Positions 35,254-45,330 are shown, numbered from the stretch's first letter. The stretch: DNA of 46,768 nt from Bacilli bacterium (GCA_022795155.1 JAAWGF010000010.1:1-46768); one strand, 5' to 3'. Notes: a model not told the origin generated them from the letters alone. Numbers and translations: made by a program.

Positions 35254-35403
35254 AATAAATAAAATAAAAATAAATAAAATAAAGATACTGAAGCGTGATA
35301 CGATAAAAAATGCAATAATAAATTGATAAATTAATAAAACTGTAAAAATACATAAAAAAATTAACCATTTCCCTCGACAACGCCACCAATTACCATTAGG
35401 CAT
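35224..35403 (-). CDS. Possible small membrane protein, 59 aa
   Basis: On the minus strand an ATG at 35403 follows gtaggtg at good spacing. The product starts MPNGNWWRCRGKWLIFLCIF and then has two hydrophobic stretches over residues 15-57. It overlaps the end of the YsxE-like gene by 30 nt and is crossed by plus-strand transcription up to a terminator at 35458, which argues against it. It could be real but minor, or chance. Confidence 0.4.
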   Translation of the reverse strand: MPNGNWWRCRGKWLIFLCIFTVLLIYQFIIAFFIVSRFSIFILFIFILFILFCIFRIIW

Positions 35404-35457
35404 AAATATCACCTACAATATTTTATTCAATTAGCAAATAATTGTATGGGTTTATAA

Positions 35458-35488
35458 AATAATATTTAATTAAAATATTATTTTTTTT
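35458..35488 (+). terminator. Terminator of the SpoVID-YsxE transcript
   Basis: A perfect 10-bp stem (aataatattt at 35458-35467, aaatattatt at 35473-35482), loop aatta, T-run. It lies 205 nt after the YsxE-like stop. Confidence 0.65.
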
Positions 35489-35578
35489 GTATAATGTTTA
35501 AATTCTTTGGAATAATAATAATGAATTATATATGTTTACAAATATAATTTTGAATATTACAAAAAAATATGTCGAATA

Positions 35579-35608
35579 TTGACAGTCGAAACTTTTTTGT
35601 GATATATT
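35579..35608 (+). promoter_or_regulatory. Promoter of the pilin-like gene
   Basis: TTGACA (35579-35584), 18 nt, TATATT (35603-35608). Confidence 0.65.
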
Positions 35609-35637
35609 ATTATTGTAGAAAAATAGGAGGTAGGAAA

Positions 35638-36078
35638 ATGAAATTAAACAAGAAAGGTTTCACTTTAATCGAGTTATTGGCTGTAATTGTTATTTTAGCT
35701 ATTATTGCGTTAATTGCTGTTCCTCAAATTTTAAATATCTTGAATAGAGCTAGAAAAAGCGCAGCTGCCGATTCGGCTTATGGTATTTTAAAAGCTGCTG
35801 AGACAGATGCAATGCAATATATGTTAGATAATAATGGTAATTCTATTGGTGCAATCACTTATACTTGTGATGGGACAGAGTGTTCATATACACCAACAGC
35901 GACAGCAGGTGAAACACCAAAGAAAAGAGTTCTTGATTTTAAAGGAACAAAGCCAACAAGTGGTGGGGTACAATTAGATCCACAAGGAAATGCTACTATT
36001 GCAACAAGTTTAGTAATAAATAGTTTTACTTGTACACAATCAGGTGATACAGTAACATGTAATAATGCTACTGAATAA
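35638..36078 (+). CDS. Type IV pilin-like / pseudopilin protein
   Basis: The ATG at 35638 follows aggaggt. The 146-aa product has a class III prepilin leader, MKLNKKG, then FTLIELLAVIVILAIIALIA, cut by a prepilin peptidase between Gly7 and Phe8, with Glu5 of the mature form present. The mature domain has two Cys pairs (TCDGTEC, TCTQSGDTVTC) probably forming disulphides. It is a single-gene transcript ending in a strong terminator. No assembly ATPase or peptidase is in the window, so partners must lie elsewhere. Confidence 0.9.
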   Translation: MKLNKKGFTLIELLAVIVILAIIALIAVPQILNILNRARKSAAADSAYGILKAAETDAMQYMLDNNGNSIGAITYTCDGTECSYTPTATAGETPKKRVLDFKGTKPTSGGVQLDPQGNATIATSLVINSFTCTQSGDTVTCNNATE

Positions 36079-36085
36079 AAAATTT

Positions 36086-36109
36086 AAAGAACAGAAATGT
36101 TCTTTTTTG
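36086..36109 (+). terminator. Terminator after the pilin-like gene
   Basis: Perfect 8-bp stem (aaagaaca at 36086-36093, tgttcttt at 36098-36105) with a GAAA tetraloop and T-run. Confidence 0.85.
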
Positions 36110-36159
36110 TTTAAACTAATCATTAAACTTAAATTTAATTGGTTGTGACAAAACTGTAA

Positions 36160-36188
36160 TTGAAAAAATTTAATAAAAGTGTTATACT
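36160..36188 (+). promoter_or_regulatory. ltaS promoter
   Basis: TTGAAA (36160-36165), 17 nt, extended -10 TGtTATACT (TATACT at 36183-36188). Confidence 0.65.
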
Positions 36189-36215
36189 GATATAGTATGA
36201 ATTGAGGTGTTTTTT

Positions 36216-38228
36216 TTGAAAGAAAAATTTAAATCAATAATTTCAAAAATTGGACTATATCTAAAAACAAATAAATTATTTTTTGTATTTGTATTAACAT
36301 CGGTTGGGAACGCTACTTTATTACGTTTTTTAACAGTGCAAAATTATTTTGAAATAAAGCCTTTATTAGCTGATATAGGAGCAGTTTTATTTGTTGGCTC
36401 TTTTGGTTATTTTTTTAAACCAAAAAATCAATTTAAATATTATTTTGCATGGTCGATATTTTTTACTTTTCTGTGTGTAATTAATTCTATGTATTATACA
36501 AATTATATGTCATATGCTTCAATTTCTCTTTTAGCTACATCTTTACAAGTTATTGATGTAGGTGATGCGGTTGTTCAAAAGATAATGGAATTAAAAGATT
36601 TTAGTTATATATGGCAAGTTGTCGCAATGATTTTTGTTCATATATATTTAAAAAAGAAGAATTATTATGAATATGTTAAAGATATAGAGGTTGGAAAAGT
36701 TCGTGCTTTAAATACCTTAGTTACAAGTTTAATTTTTTTTGGTTTTTTCATTTCGACTTTAACAGGACTTGATATTAGTCGTTTTGGGAAACAATGGAAT
36801 CGAACTTATCTTGTTATGAATTTTGGTTTATATACATATCAGGCTAATGATATTTTTGTAAGTTTCAAAACAAAAATTAGTCCATTATTTGGTTATGATG
36901 AAGCAGCTAAAGAATTTAGAGAGTACTATGCTCTTAAAAATGAAACAAAGCCTGAGCCTAATGAGTATACTGATATATTAAAGGGTAGAAATGTTATTGC
37001 TATCCATGCTGAAAGTATTCAACAGTTTACAATGAATATAACTTTTAATGATCAAGAAGTTACACCTAACTTAAACCGTTTAGCTAGTGAAGGATTATAT
37101 TTTTCTAATTTTTATGCTCAAGAAAGTGTTGGGACTAGTAGTGATAGTGAATTCACTTTATTAACGTCTTTAATGCCGGCAACAAGTGGGACAGTAGCTG
37201 TTAGTTATTGGGATAGGGATTATAGTACAAGCTTAAAATATTTAAAGGATATGGGTTATTATAACTTTAGTATGCATGCTAATAATGGAACATTTTGGAA
37301 TCGTAATATGATTCATCCTAAATATGGTTATGATAAATTTTATTATTATACAAAAGATTATGAAATAGATGAAGTTTTGGGTATGGGACTTAGTGATAAA
37401 TCTTTTTTTAGACAATCTGTTCCCAAAATAAAAGAGATAAGTAAAAATAATCAAAATTTTTACGGTACAATGTTAATGCTTACAAATCATACACCTTTTG
37501 ATGCTGCTAAAGAAGTTGATTTTGCTGTTGATTATAAATATGACAAGATTGACGAAGAGACTGGTGAACATGTTGTGACATCAGCACCATTTATGGAAAA
37601 TACGACTTTAGGTGATTATTTTAAAACTGTTCATTATGCAGATGAGGCGATTGGTGAATTTATTAATCAATTAGATGAAGAAGGATTGCTTGAAAATACG
37701 GTTATTGTTATTTATGGTGATCACGATGCTAAAATAAAAAAGTCAGAGTATTTGTATTATTATAATTATGACCCCTATACTGATTCAGTTATTGAAGAGG
37801 ATGATCCTGATTATAATGATATAGATTATTATGATTATGAATTAAATAGAAAAGTACCTTTTATTATTTGGACAAAGGACAAAAAAGTAAAAGGTGAAAT
37901 TTCAGAAGTAATGGGTATGTATGATGTTTCACCAACTTTAGGTAATATGTTAGGTTTTTATAATGAATATGCATTGGGGCATGATATTTTTAGTACTGAT
38001 GATAATATCGTTGTATTTCCTGATGGAAGTTGGATAAGTGATATTATGTATTATAGTAGTTCAAAGGAAGAGGGTAAAGTTCTTAATCCTGAGGCAACTA
38101 TTAGTTCAGAATATATTGATAAGAATAATGAATATGCTGAAAAAATAATTGAGATTTCTAATGATATCATTATATATGATCTTATAAAAAGAACTAGAGA
38201 AAATGATGAAATATTAAATGAAGAATAA
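36216..38228 (+). CDS. ltaS: LTA synthase family sulfatase
   Basis: I choose the TTG at 36216, six nt after gaggtg; a GTG at 36207 overlaps that site. The 670-aa product has five N-terminal membrane helices and then an extracellular alkaline-phosphatase-fold domain. Catalytic features are NVIAIHAESIQQF, the nucleophile Thr in SVGTSSDSEFTLLTSLMP, LTNHTPF and YGDHDAK. It polymerises glycerol phosphate from phosphatidylglycerol into lipoteichoic acid, or is a close relative. An acidic tract (DSVIEEDDPDYNDIDYYDYE) is an insertion near the active-site loop. No Ala-Xaa-Ala cleavage site was checked. Confidence 0.9.
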   Translation: MKEKFKSIISKIGLYLKTNKLFFVFVLTSVGNATLLRFLTVQNYFEIKPLLADIGAVLFVGSFGYFFKPKNQFKYYFAWSIFFTFLCVINSMYYTNYMSYASISLLATSLQVIDVGDAVVQKIMELKDFSYIWQVVAMIFVHIYLKKKNYYEYVKDIEVGKVRALNTLVTSLIFFGFFISTLTGLDISRFGKQWNRTYLVMNFGLYTYQANDIFVSFKTKISPLFGYDEAAKEFREYYALKNETKPEPNEYTDILKGRNVIAIHAESIQQFTMNITFNDQEVTPNLNRLASEGLYFSNFYAQESVGTSSDSEFTLLTSLMPATSGTVAVSYWDRDYSTSLKYLKDMGYYNFSMHANNGTFWNRNMIHPKYGYDKFYYYTKDYEIDEVLGMGLSDKSFFRQSVPKIKEISKNNQNFYGTMLMLTNHTPFDAAKEVDFAVDYKYDKIDEETGEHVVTSAPFMENTTLGDYFKTVHYADEAIGEFINQLDEEGLLENTVIVIYGDHDAKIKKSEYLYYYNYDPYTDSVIEEDDPDYNDIDYYDYELNRKVPFIIWTKDKKVKGEISEVMGMYDVSPTLGNMLGFYNEYALGHDIFSTDDNIVVFPDGSWISDIMYYSSSKEEGKVLNPEATISSEYIDKNNEYAEKIIEISNDIIIYDLIKRTRENDEILNEE

Positions 38229-38295
38229 ATTTATTATTAAAGAATATAATTAATTAGAATAATTATATTTTTTTTTGAAAAAAACATATTTTGTA

Positions 38296-38324
38296 TTGAT
38301 ATACTTTCCTTTTTTTGATATAAT
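38296..38324 (+). promoter_or_regulatory. Promoter of the tRNA pair
   Basis: TTGATA (38296-38301), 17 nt, TATAAT (38319-38324), 12 nt before tRNA-Cys. Confidence 0.75.
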
Positions 38325-38336
38325 TTATTTGTATTT

Positions 38337-38410
38337 GGGTCTATAGCCAAGTGGTAAGGCGTGGGACTGCAACTCCCTGATCGTTGGTTCAAATCCGACT
38401 AGACCCTCCA
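38337..38410 (+). tRNA. tRNA-Cys (GCA)
   Basis: A 74-nt cloverleaf. Acceptor GGGTCTA pairs with TAGACCC and CCA is encoded. D-arm GCC...GGC, anticodon loop CTGCAAC with anticodon GCA, T-arm GTTGG...CCGAC. One T-T mismatch closes the base of the anticodon stem. Confidence 0.95.
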
Positions 38411-38419
38411 TGATATTTT

Positions 38420-38493
38420 GCAGGTGTGGTTCAATGGTAGAATGCGGCCTTGCCAAGGCTGAGACGCGAGTCCGATTCTCGTCACTTGCTCCA
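38420..38493 (+). tRNA. tRNA-Gly (GCC)
   Basis: A 74-nt cloverleaf 9 nt after tRNA-Cys. Acceptor GCAGGTG pairs with CACTTGC (one G-U), anticodon loop CTTGCCAAG region with anticodon GCC, CCA encoded. Its 3' end is the apparent left boundary of the mobile element. Confidence 0.95.
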
Positions 38494-38516
38494 TAGTGAA
38501 ATCTGCTCGAACTTTT
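38488..38516 (+). repeat. Left element junction repeat (candidate attL)
   Basis: GCTCCA at the tRNA-Gly 3' end, 8 nt, then tctgctcgaactttt (38502-38516). The same order and spacing recur at 44883-44911. Confidence 0.5.
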
Positions 38517-38532
38517 CGAGTTAAGAATAAAT

Positions 38533-38562
38533 AACTAATTCAAATTTGGATTAGTTTTTTTG
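38533..38562 (+). terminator. Terminator after tRNA-Gly
   Basis: Arms aactaattcaaa and tttggattagtt fold into a 10-bp stem with a 4-nt loop, followed by seven Ts. Confidence 0.75.
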
Positions 38563-38602
38563 TTGTTTAAGAACTAATTCCTTTTAAGAAAGGATTGAAA
38601 CT

Positions 38603-38878
38603 ATGGTAAATATCATTAAGGAAGAATTACCTATTGAACAAGAGTTAAAGAAGAAAATTGAGTTTATTTGTGAGTTTGCTAAAACAACACCTACCATTAT
38701 TAATGGTAATATTAGAAAGATAGATAAGACAAATTTAACTTATATTGAACCTAATAGAATTATTATAAAAGATACAACATTTCTAATATTTAACTATTCT
38801 AACGAGATATTTATTGAAAACTTATCTAATAAGATAAAACTATCAGAACTAGAAGATTATTTAAAAAATCGCCTTTAA
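38603..38878 (+). CDS. Conserved small mobile-element protein, 91 aa (copy 1)
   Basis: The ATG follows aagaaagga. The protein is closely related along its whole length to the 91-aa protein at 45001, sharing RIEFICEF/KIEFICEF, TPxIINGxI, NLxYxEPxxIIxxxxTFLxFNYS and LxELEDYxKN. In both places it precedes a leader and a large serine recombinase gene, so it belongs to the recombination module. A role as a directionality factor or regulator is possible but unproven. No helix-turn-helix is obvious. Confidence 0.8.
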   Translation: MVNIIKEELPIEQELKKKIEFICEFAKTTPTIINGNIRKIDKTNLTYIEPNRIIIKDTTFLIFNYSNEIFIENLSNKIKLSELEDYLKNRL

Positions 38879-38903
38879 ATAGGCAAAAACTGGTAATTAT
38901 GCC

Positions 38904-38931
38904 TTGACTTTATATCAAAAGTATCTATAAT
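38904..38931 (+). promoter_or_regulatory. Promoter of the recombinase leader (copy 1)
   Basis: TTGACT (38904-38909), 16 nt, TATAAT (38926-38931). Confidence 0.65.
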
Positions 38932-38955
38932 AAATAACCAATAAAAGGAAGTTTT

Positions 38956-38973
38956 ATGTTTTTGAGGGGTTAA
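38956..38973 (+). CDS. Leader peptide MFLRG ahead of the recombinase
   Basis: An aaaaggaag Shine-Dalgarno site 5 nt upstream serves a five-codon ORF, ATG TTT TTG AGG GGT TAA, in the leader between the promoter and a terminator hairpin. This layout suggests attenuation control by translation of the leader. Confidence 0.4.
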   Translation: MFLRG

Positions 38974-39009
38974 TGTAAAACAAAACAAATTTAACATAAT
39001 GAAACTTTT

Positions 39010-39059
39010 GAGGTGTCAAAGACATAAAATCAATCAATTGTCTTTGTCGCCTCTTTTTT
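39010..39059 (+). terminator. Leader terminator (attenuator-like) before the recombinase
   Basis: Arms gaggtgtcaaagac (39010-39023) and gtctttgtcgcctc (39040-39053) pair over 14 positions with two non-Watson-Crick pairs, then six Ts. It sits 30 nt upstream of the recombinase ATG, inside its transcript. Confidence 0.7.
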
Positions 39060-39064
39060 GATAA

Positions 39065-40945
<1,881 letters not shown>

Positions 40946-41086
40946 CTTTTTATCTTTAAAAAGTTATAACAATCGTGGCAAGTTTTGTCAGCTGTGCTGA
41001 TGAAATTGGCGATAGATTGTTTAAATAAAATTATGAAAGAATTGCTTACGATAGATAAGTTTGCAATTACTTGAATAATTTTCATA

Positions 41087-41245
41087 GATAAAATAATAAG
41101 CAGTGCTTACTATTTTATCAGAAGTCTTATGTAGTTTTATTCCATTACGAAGTTTTGGAATATTACGAAATAAGACAGGTGGATTCTAAGGTTGCCTAAA
41201 CCTTAGCCCCCAGATTTTGATGCTTGTGTCAAAATCTATAGGGGG
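41087..41245 (+). other. Candidate transfer origin (oriT) region
   Basis: Three hairpins lie just before the relaxase: a 16-bp inverted repeat with one mismatch (41087-41102 and 41104-41119), a 7-bp stem (41187-41193 and 41199-41205) and a composite stem ccccc-agattttga/tcaaaatct-ata-ggggg (41207-41245). The direct repeat attacgaa occurs at 41144-41151 and 41162-41169. Placement upstream of a MobV gene fits an oriT, but no nick sequence is confirmed. Confidence 0.45.
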
Positions 41246-41320
41246 TTAGAGATTTTGACAGAACAAAATTACCCTACTATAAATAGTAGGACTCTTGTTT
41301 ACAAAGGGGGTTATAAAAAT

Positions 41321-42673
41321 ATGGAAGATAAAGAAGAATTATCTTATTCATTACATTTAAGTAATGATAAAAACAAATCAAAGAAAGCAAGAAGAAGTGT
41401 AAAAAATACTGAAACTGGTACTACTTCTCTATCTAATAATGCTATACAAAATCATCAGCAATTGTCAAAAGTTGATAAACATAATTTGAGAAAATATGAT
41501 GAAGAACAAGAATTAATTTGTACGATTAAAGGAACTTCTTCTATTGTAGAAGATACTAAAAATTTGTATCTAGAATTGTTTGAAAATGCAAAAATTAAAT
41601 ACAACGAAAAACAAACTAGAAACGATAGAAAGATAGAAAATTATTTTAATCATATTTCAAATGATAACAAAAGAGATCTTGCTTGTGAGATTATTATTGA
41701 ACTTGGAGATATGGACTTTTGGGCTGATAAAGATGATAAATTTAAGAAGAAAATGACAGAAGTTTTTAAAGAACAAATAATAGATTTAGAAGAAGTTGTG
41801 CCAAATTTTAAAATAGCCAATGCTACCATTCACTATGATGAATCATCACCACATCTACATATTATTGGTGTTCCATTTAAAGATGGTATGAAAAATGGTA
41901 TGGAAAAACAAGTTGGTAAATCTGATGTCTTTAATAAAATAAGTTTAAAAGAAATTCAAGACAAAATGAGAGTATATTGTATTAATTCGTTCAATAGAAT
42001 TTATAACCTTAACTACACTCTTAAAATAAAAGAAGAAGGTAGAAATGTTGATATTAATGTTGCGAATATGAATGAATATAAAAAGTTTAAACGAGAACAA
42101 GAAAAATACAAAAAGCAACTCAAAGAATTAAATAGTAAAACAGATGAATTACAAAATAAATCTAATGAGATTAATGATATTATAGATAATTTAAAACCTA
42201 CTATTATGAATAAAAATAACTACTCTATTTCAAATGAAGAAGTTAATAAGATTAAAAAATATATAGAACAAACTAATGATACTACTTCTAATTTAAGAGA
42301 TGCTAATGATATAAATGTAGTCTTACAAAAATATGAAGATGATTTAAGAGAACACTCTAACGAAGTTAGAAATTTGAAGAAAAAAATTAAAACTCGTGAT
42401 GATAGAATTGAAGAATTAGAATATGATTTAAATGATGCCAATGATACTATTTATGAACTTGAAGATAAAGTATCAGAATTAGAAAAAATAGTTGATTACT
42501 TTAAAGAGTTATGGAAAAAGTTTATAGAATTTTTACAAAATAGATTCTTCTCTAATGATAAATATGACGACTTTATAAACGATTTATATGATGAAGATAT
42601 ACTTGATGACAATGATATTGATATAATACAAAATAATAAAAAGAACGATAAAAGCGATGATTTTGAAAGATAA
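41321..42673 (+). CDS. MobV-family relaxase (plasmid recombination/mobilization)
   Basis: I choose the ATG at 41321, after aaaggggg, over an in-frame TTG at 41255. The 450-aa product has the MobV motifs DKHNLRKYDEE (HNxR) and, near residue 170, IHYDESSPHLHIIGVP (HxDExxPHxH, the metal-binding motif). The second half is a long coiled coil ending in an acidic tail. It would nick oriT and lead the DNA strand into another element's conjugation machinery. No coupling protein or type IV secretion genes are present, so the element is mobilizable, not self-transmissible. Confidence 0.9.
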   Translation: MEDKEELSYSLHLSNDKNKSKKARRSVKNTETGTTSLSNNAIQNHQQLSKVDKHNLRKYDEEQELICTIKGTSSIVEDTKNLYLELFENAKIKYNEKQTRNDRKIENYFNHISNDNKRDLACEIIIELGDMDFWADKDDKFKKKMTEVFKEQIIDLEEVVPNFKIANATIHYDESSPHLHIIGVPFKDGMKNGMEKQVGKSDVFNKISLKEIQDKMRVYCINSFNRIYNLNYTLKIKEEGRNVDINVANMNEYKKFKREQEKYKKQLKELNSKTDELQNKSNEINDIIDNLKPTIMNKNNYSISNEEVNKIKKYIEQTNDTTSNLRDANDINVVLQKYEDDLREHSNEVRNLKKKIKTRDDRIEELEYDLNDANDTIYELEDKVSELEKIVDYFKELWKKFIEFLQNRFFSNDKYDDFINDLYDEDILDDNDIDIIQNNKKNDKSDDFER

Positions 42674-42700
42674 ACTAATCAATCAAATTCATCTTTTAAT

Positions 42701-43726
42701 TTAATGTCTTTTTTGGGATATATCAAGATATGTTCTTAAAAGTTGTTTTGCATTTCCACCACATCCACCAAATGGATAAAGTTCTATATTTTTTTCCATA
42801 TTTTCAACATCTAAGAGTTTAGATTGTCTATATTTTAAAACACTATTAACTATTTCATCATAACTCATATTTTGGATATTACCAATAACCTCTAATTGAG
42901 GTTCATCTAACCAAAACCAAGGGCAAGATAATCCTGTTCTTTTATCTAATATAATATTATTTGTGTTGGTTACATGGATTCCAGAAATAGTAGCAGGACA
43001 AGTAGGCATTTCATAATTAACACCATAAGTACGAGATAGATAATTTCTAAATTTAACTAAATCTTCTTCTTTTACTTCTAGATCTTTAAATATTTTTGAA
43101 CAACTACCAGCATCTTCTAATTGTCCAATTAAAGGGAAAATACCATTTTCCATACAATAATCTATTATAGATGGTAATTCATTATAATTTACACTTGTTG
43201 GAACAATTGATGCACCTAAATTTGTAACACCATTTTCAGCATGTGTAACTTCTTTTAATGCTTGATAATTTCTTAATATAATATCGCCTTTATCTTGACC
43301 ATATAAATAAGCCATTTTATCTTTATCAAAAGTATCTAATTTAAATAATACATGTAATGTACCATCGTCAATATAATCAAGTAATTCTTTATCAACATTT
43401 AACATATTACTAAACATAGATAGACCTATATTTCTCTCTTTACACCATTGTAAAATTTGTTTTAAATGTTTTAAATTTGCAGGTGCTGTTGGTTCACCAA
43501 GCCCACAAACATATACCCATCTTATATCTCCATCATTCATTAACTTTTCAATTGATGAAAGATTAACAGAACAAGGTAGTCCATATTTTGGAGTATCACA
43601 ATAGATACAATTTAAGTTACATGCGCCACCTAATTGAATATCTAATATAGGTAATTTTTTGTTAGATTGATTTACTAATGATTTAACTTCTTCTTGTTCC
43701 CAAGGTTTATATTGATTTATTTTCAT
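42701..43726 (-). CDS. Radical SAM protein with C-terminal cysteines
   Basis: The 341-aa product has the radical SAM motif C36NLNC40IYC43 (CxxxCxxC) followed by the GGxGEP-type word CGLGEPTAP. Extra cysteines in its second half (SCSKIF, CPATISG, LSCPWFW, GGCGG) suggest a SPASM-like domain with further iron-sulphur clusters. Such enzymes modify peptides or mature other enzymes; the substrate here is unknown. It converges with the relaxase and diverges from the GNAT gene, sharing a palindromic control region. Shine-Dalgarno on the minus strand is aaaggggg. Confidence 0.85.
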   Translation of the reverse strand: MKINQYKPWEQEEVKSLVNQSNKKLPILDIQLGGACNLNCIYCDTPKYGLPCSVNLSSIEKLMNDGDIRWVYVCGLGEPTAPANLKHLKQILQWCKERNIGLSMFSNMLNVDKELLDYIDDGTLHVLFKLDTFDKDKMAYLYGQDKGDIILRNYQALKEVTHAENGVTNLGASIVPTSVNYNELPSIIDYCMENGIFPLIGQLEDAGSCSKIFKDLEVKEEDLVKFRNYLSRTYGVNYEMPTCPATISGIHVTNTNNIILDKRTGLSCPWFWLDEPQLEVIGNIQNMSYDEIVNSVLKYRQSKLLDVENMEKNIELYPFGGCGGNAKQLLRTYLDISQKRH

Positions 43727-43751
43727 TCAAAGTCCCCCTTTGTTGGCTTAT

Positions 43752-43790
43752 ATTCTAGCATATTTTAGTATTTTTGTAAATATATGCTAG
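43752..43790 (-). promoter_or_regulatory. Promoter and palindrome of the radical SAM gene
   Basis: On the minus strand TTTACA (43775-43780), 17 nt, extended -10 TGcTAGAAT (TAGAAT at 43752-43757). A 9-bp inverted repeat, ctagcatat (43755-43763) and atatgctag (43782-43790), brackets it and could be an operator. Confidence 0.55.
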
Positions 43791-43876
43791 TTCCAAAAAT
43801 TTCAACCTATTTTTAATAATTATATTCTAAAAAGTTACTATATTGTGATAAAATATTATTGATTGGAGGAACCTTT

Positions 43877-44350
43877 ATGATTAATATTAGCAATTTAAAA
43901 AATGAGAAAGATTTAGAAGCAATTGCTGAAGCATATTCAAATTATTATGCTAATTCAGTATTAGAAGAAAAGTGGACACCTGAATCTGCTAAAAAAATGT
44001 TTTATTATTTTTATGATAAAGCACCTGATTTATTATTTATTGCCTATGATAATGATAAGCCTGTTGGTATAATAATGACTTTATTAAAACCTTGGTGGGA
44101 TGGAATGCATTTAGAAGATGGCGAATTATTTGTTTGTGATGAATATAAAAAACAAGGGATTGCTAAAAAGTTAATTAAAACTTTATTTACTTATGCAATC
44201 GAAAAATATGATGCAACAGTATTAGAGGCACATACTTATGAAGATGAAAATGGTTTTCCATATTGTTGGTATAAAAGATTAGGATTTGAAACAATTGATG
44301 ATTGGAAAATAATTAGTGGTAATATTAAAGAAATTGTTCATAAATTATAA
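43877..44350 (+). CDS. GNAT-family N-acetyltransferase
   Basis: The ATG at 43877 follows gattggagga; an upstream in-frame TTG at 43859 lies before the Shine-Dalgarno site. The 157-aa product has the GNAT core: LFIAYDNDKPVGIIMTLL, then DGELFVCDEYKKQGIAKKLIKTLF with the acetyl-CoA loop (KKQGIAKK), and YCWYKRLGFETIDDWKII at the end. The acceptor is unknown; small molecules such as antibiotics are common for mobile members. It probably shares a transcript with the next gene (15 nt gap). Confidence 0.85.
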   Translation: MINISNLKNEKDLEAIAEAYSNYYANSVLEEKWTPESAKKMFYYFYDKAPDLLFIAYDNDKPVGIIMTLLKPWWDGMHLEDGELFVCDEYKKQGIAKKLIKTLFTYAIEKYDATVLEAHTYEDENGFPYCWYKRLGFETIDDWKIISGNIKEIVHKL

Positions 44351-44365
44351 AGGAGGAAAATGAAT

Positions 44366-44770
44366 ATGAATGAAACTTTCAAATTTTTAAAGGAAAATAC
44401 ACAGGTAAATTATGTATCTACAATTAATGATGGAAAACCAAGTTGCAGACCATTTGGAGATCCAGTATTGTTTGATAATAAAATTTATGTAATTACAAGT
44501 AAACACAAGAATGTATCTAAACAAATTGAAAAAGATAATCATGTATGCATTGTTGCCTATGACAATGAAAATTGGATAAGAATTAATTGTGAATTGATAG
44601 ATGATAGCAATAATATGGCAGTAAAACAAGCAATGATAGATGAATTTGATTGGATGATTGAAGCAGGATATACACTTGATAATCCAGAATTTCAAGTTTT
44701 ATATATAGCAAATGCTGATTCAACAATTTATGATGAAGATGGAAACATAATTTCACAATATAATTTTTAA
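44366..44770 (+). CDS. Pyridoxamine 5'-phosphate oxidase-fold flavoprotein
   Basis: I choose the ATG at 44366 (9 nt after aggagg) over 44360. The 134-aa product has the PNPOx-like split-barrel pattern: YVSTINDGKPSCRPFGDPVLFDNKIYVITSKHKNVS, HVCIVAYDNENWIRINCEL and a late LYIANADSTIYDEDG. Members bind FMN or F420 and reduce small molecules; nitroimidazole reductases (Nim) are related. A detoxification role is plausible in a mobile cargo but not shown. Confidence 0.85.
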   Translation: MNETFKFLKENTQVNYVSTINDGKPSCRPFGDPVLFDNKIYVITSKHKNVSKQIEKDNHVCIVAYDNENWIRINCELIDDSNNMAVKQAMIDEFDWMIEAGYTLDNPEFQVLYIANADSTIYDEDGNIISQYNF

Positions 44771-44882
44771 TCAAAAAAGTTGAAAAATCATATTGCCAGA
44801 TTATTCTTTATTTGGTAATATTGTTATAGGAATTAGTTATTTACTAATTTTACTTTAGGAGTTTCAGATAACCTTTGTTATC

Positions 44883-44911
44883 GCTCCAGTGACGTTTCTG
44901 TTCGAACTTTT
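44883..44911 (+). repeat. Second element junction repeat (candidate att)
   Basis: GCTCCA (44883-44888), 8 nt, then tctgttcgaactttt (44897-44911), which repeats 38488-38516 at the same spacing with one mismatch in the 15-mer. Confidence 0.5.
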
Positions 44912-44933
44912 ATAGTTTGGACTTGAGATACAT

Positions 44934-44960
44934 ATCAATCCGTTCGGGTTGATTTTTTTG
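44934..44960 (+). terminator. Terminator at the start of element 2
   Basis: atcaatcc (44934-44941) and gggttgat (44946-44953), loop gttc, seven Ts. It takes the same place as the hairpin at 38533 in element 1. Confidence 0.7.
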
Positions 44961-45000
44961 TGTTTACAAAAAAATTAGCCAAGAAAGGATGGTGCATTTT

Positions 45001-45276
45001 ATGATAAAGTTTACTACACAAGAGTTAGAAATAGAAAGTAATCTAAAACAACGTATTGAGTTTATTTGTGAGTTTTGCCACGTTACGCCAAAGATTATCA
45101 ATGGTAGTATTAAACGAATAAATAATACTAATTTAAACTACCTAGAACCACATAAAATTATTGTCAATAACATTACTTTTCTAGCATTTAACTATTCTAC
45201 TGATATTTATGTGGGTAGTCTTAATAAAAAGATTAAATTAGTAGAACTAGAAGATTACATAAAGAATATGGCTTAA
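45001..45276 (+). CDS. Conserved small mobile-element protein, 91 aa (copy 2)
   Basis: The start at 45001 is set by alignment with the copy at 38603 (MIKFTTQELEIE against MVNIIKEELPIE); an ATG at 44989 would add four residues. About half the residues are identical, including IEFICEF, IING, NYS, KIKL and ELEDY. It is the first gene of a second element that repeats the module order of the first: hairpin, small protein, leader, recombinase. Confidence 0.8.
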   Translation: MIKFTTQELEIESNLKQRIEFICEFCHVTPKIINGSIKRINNTNLNYLEPHKIIVNNITFLAFNYSTDIYVGSLNKKIKLVELEDYIKNMA

Positions 45277-45301
45277 ACACTACCAAAATAAGCAAATGAT
45301 A

Positions 45302-45330
45302 TTGACTTTTTCTCTTTAAAACCTTATCAT
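45302..45330 (+). promoter_or_regulatory. Promoter of the second recombinase leader
   Basis: TTGACT (45302-45307), 17 nt, TATCAT (45325-45330). Same -35 and same position relative to the small gene as in element 1. Confidence 0.5.

Noticed and set aside
44387..44774. Minus-strand frames opposite the flavin-fold gene
   Set aside because: They overlap a recognised gene fully and have no initiation signals.
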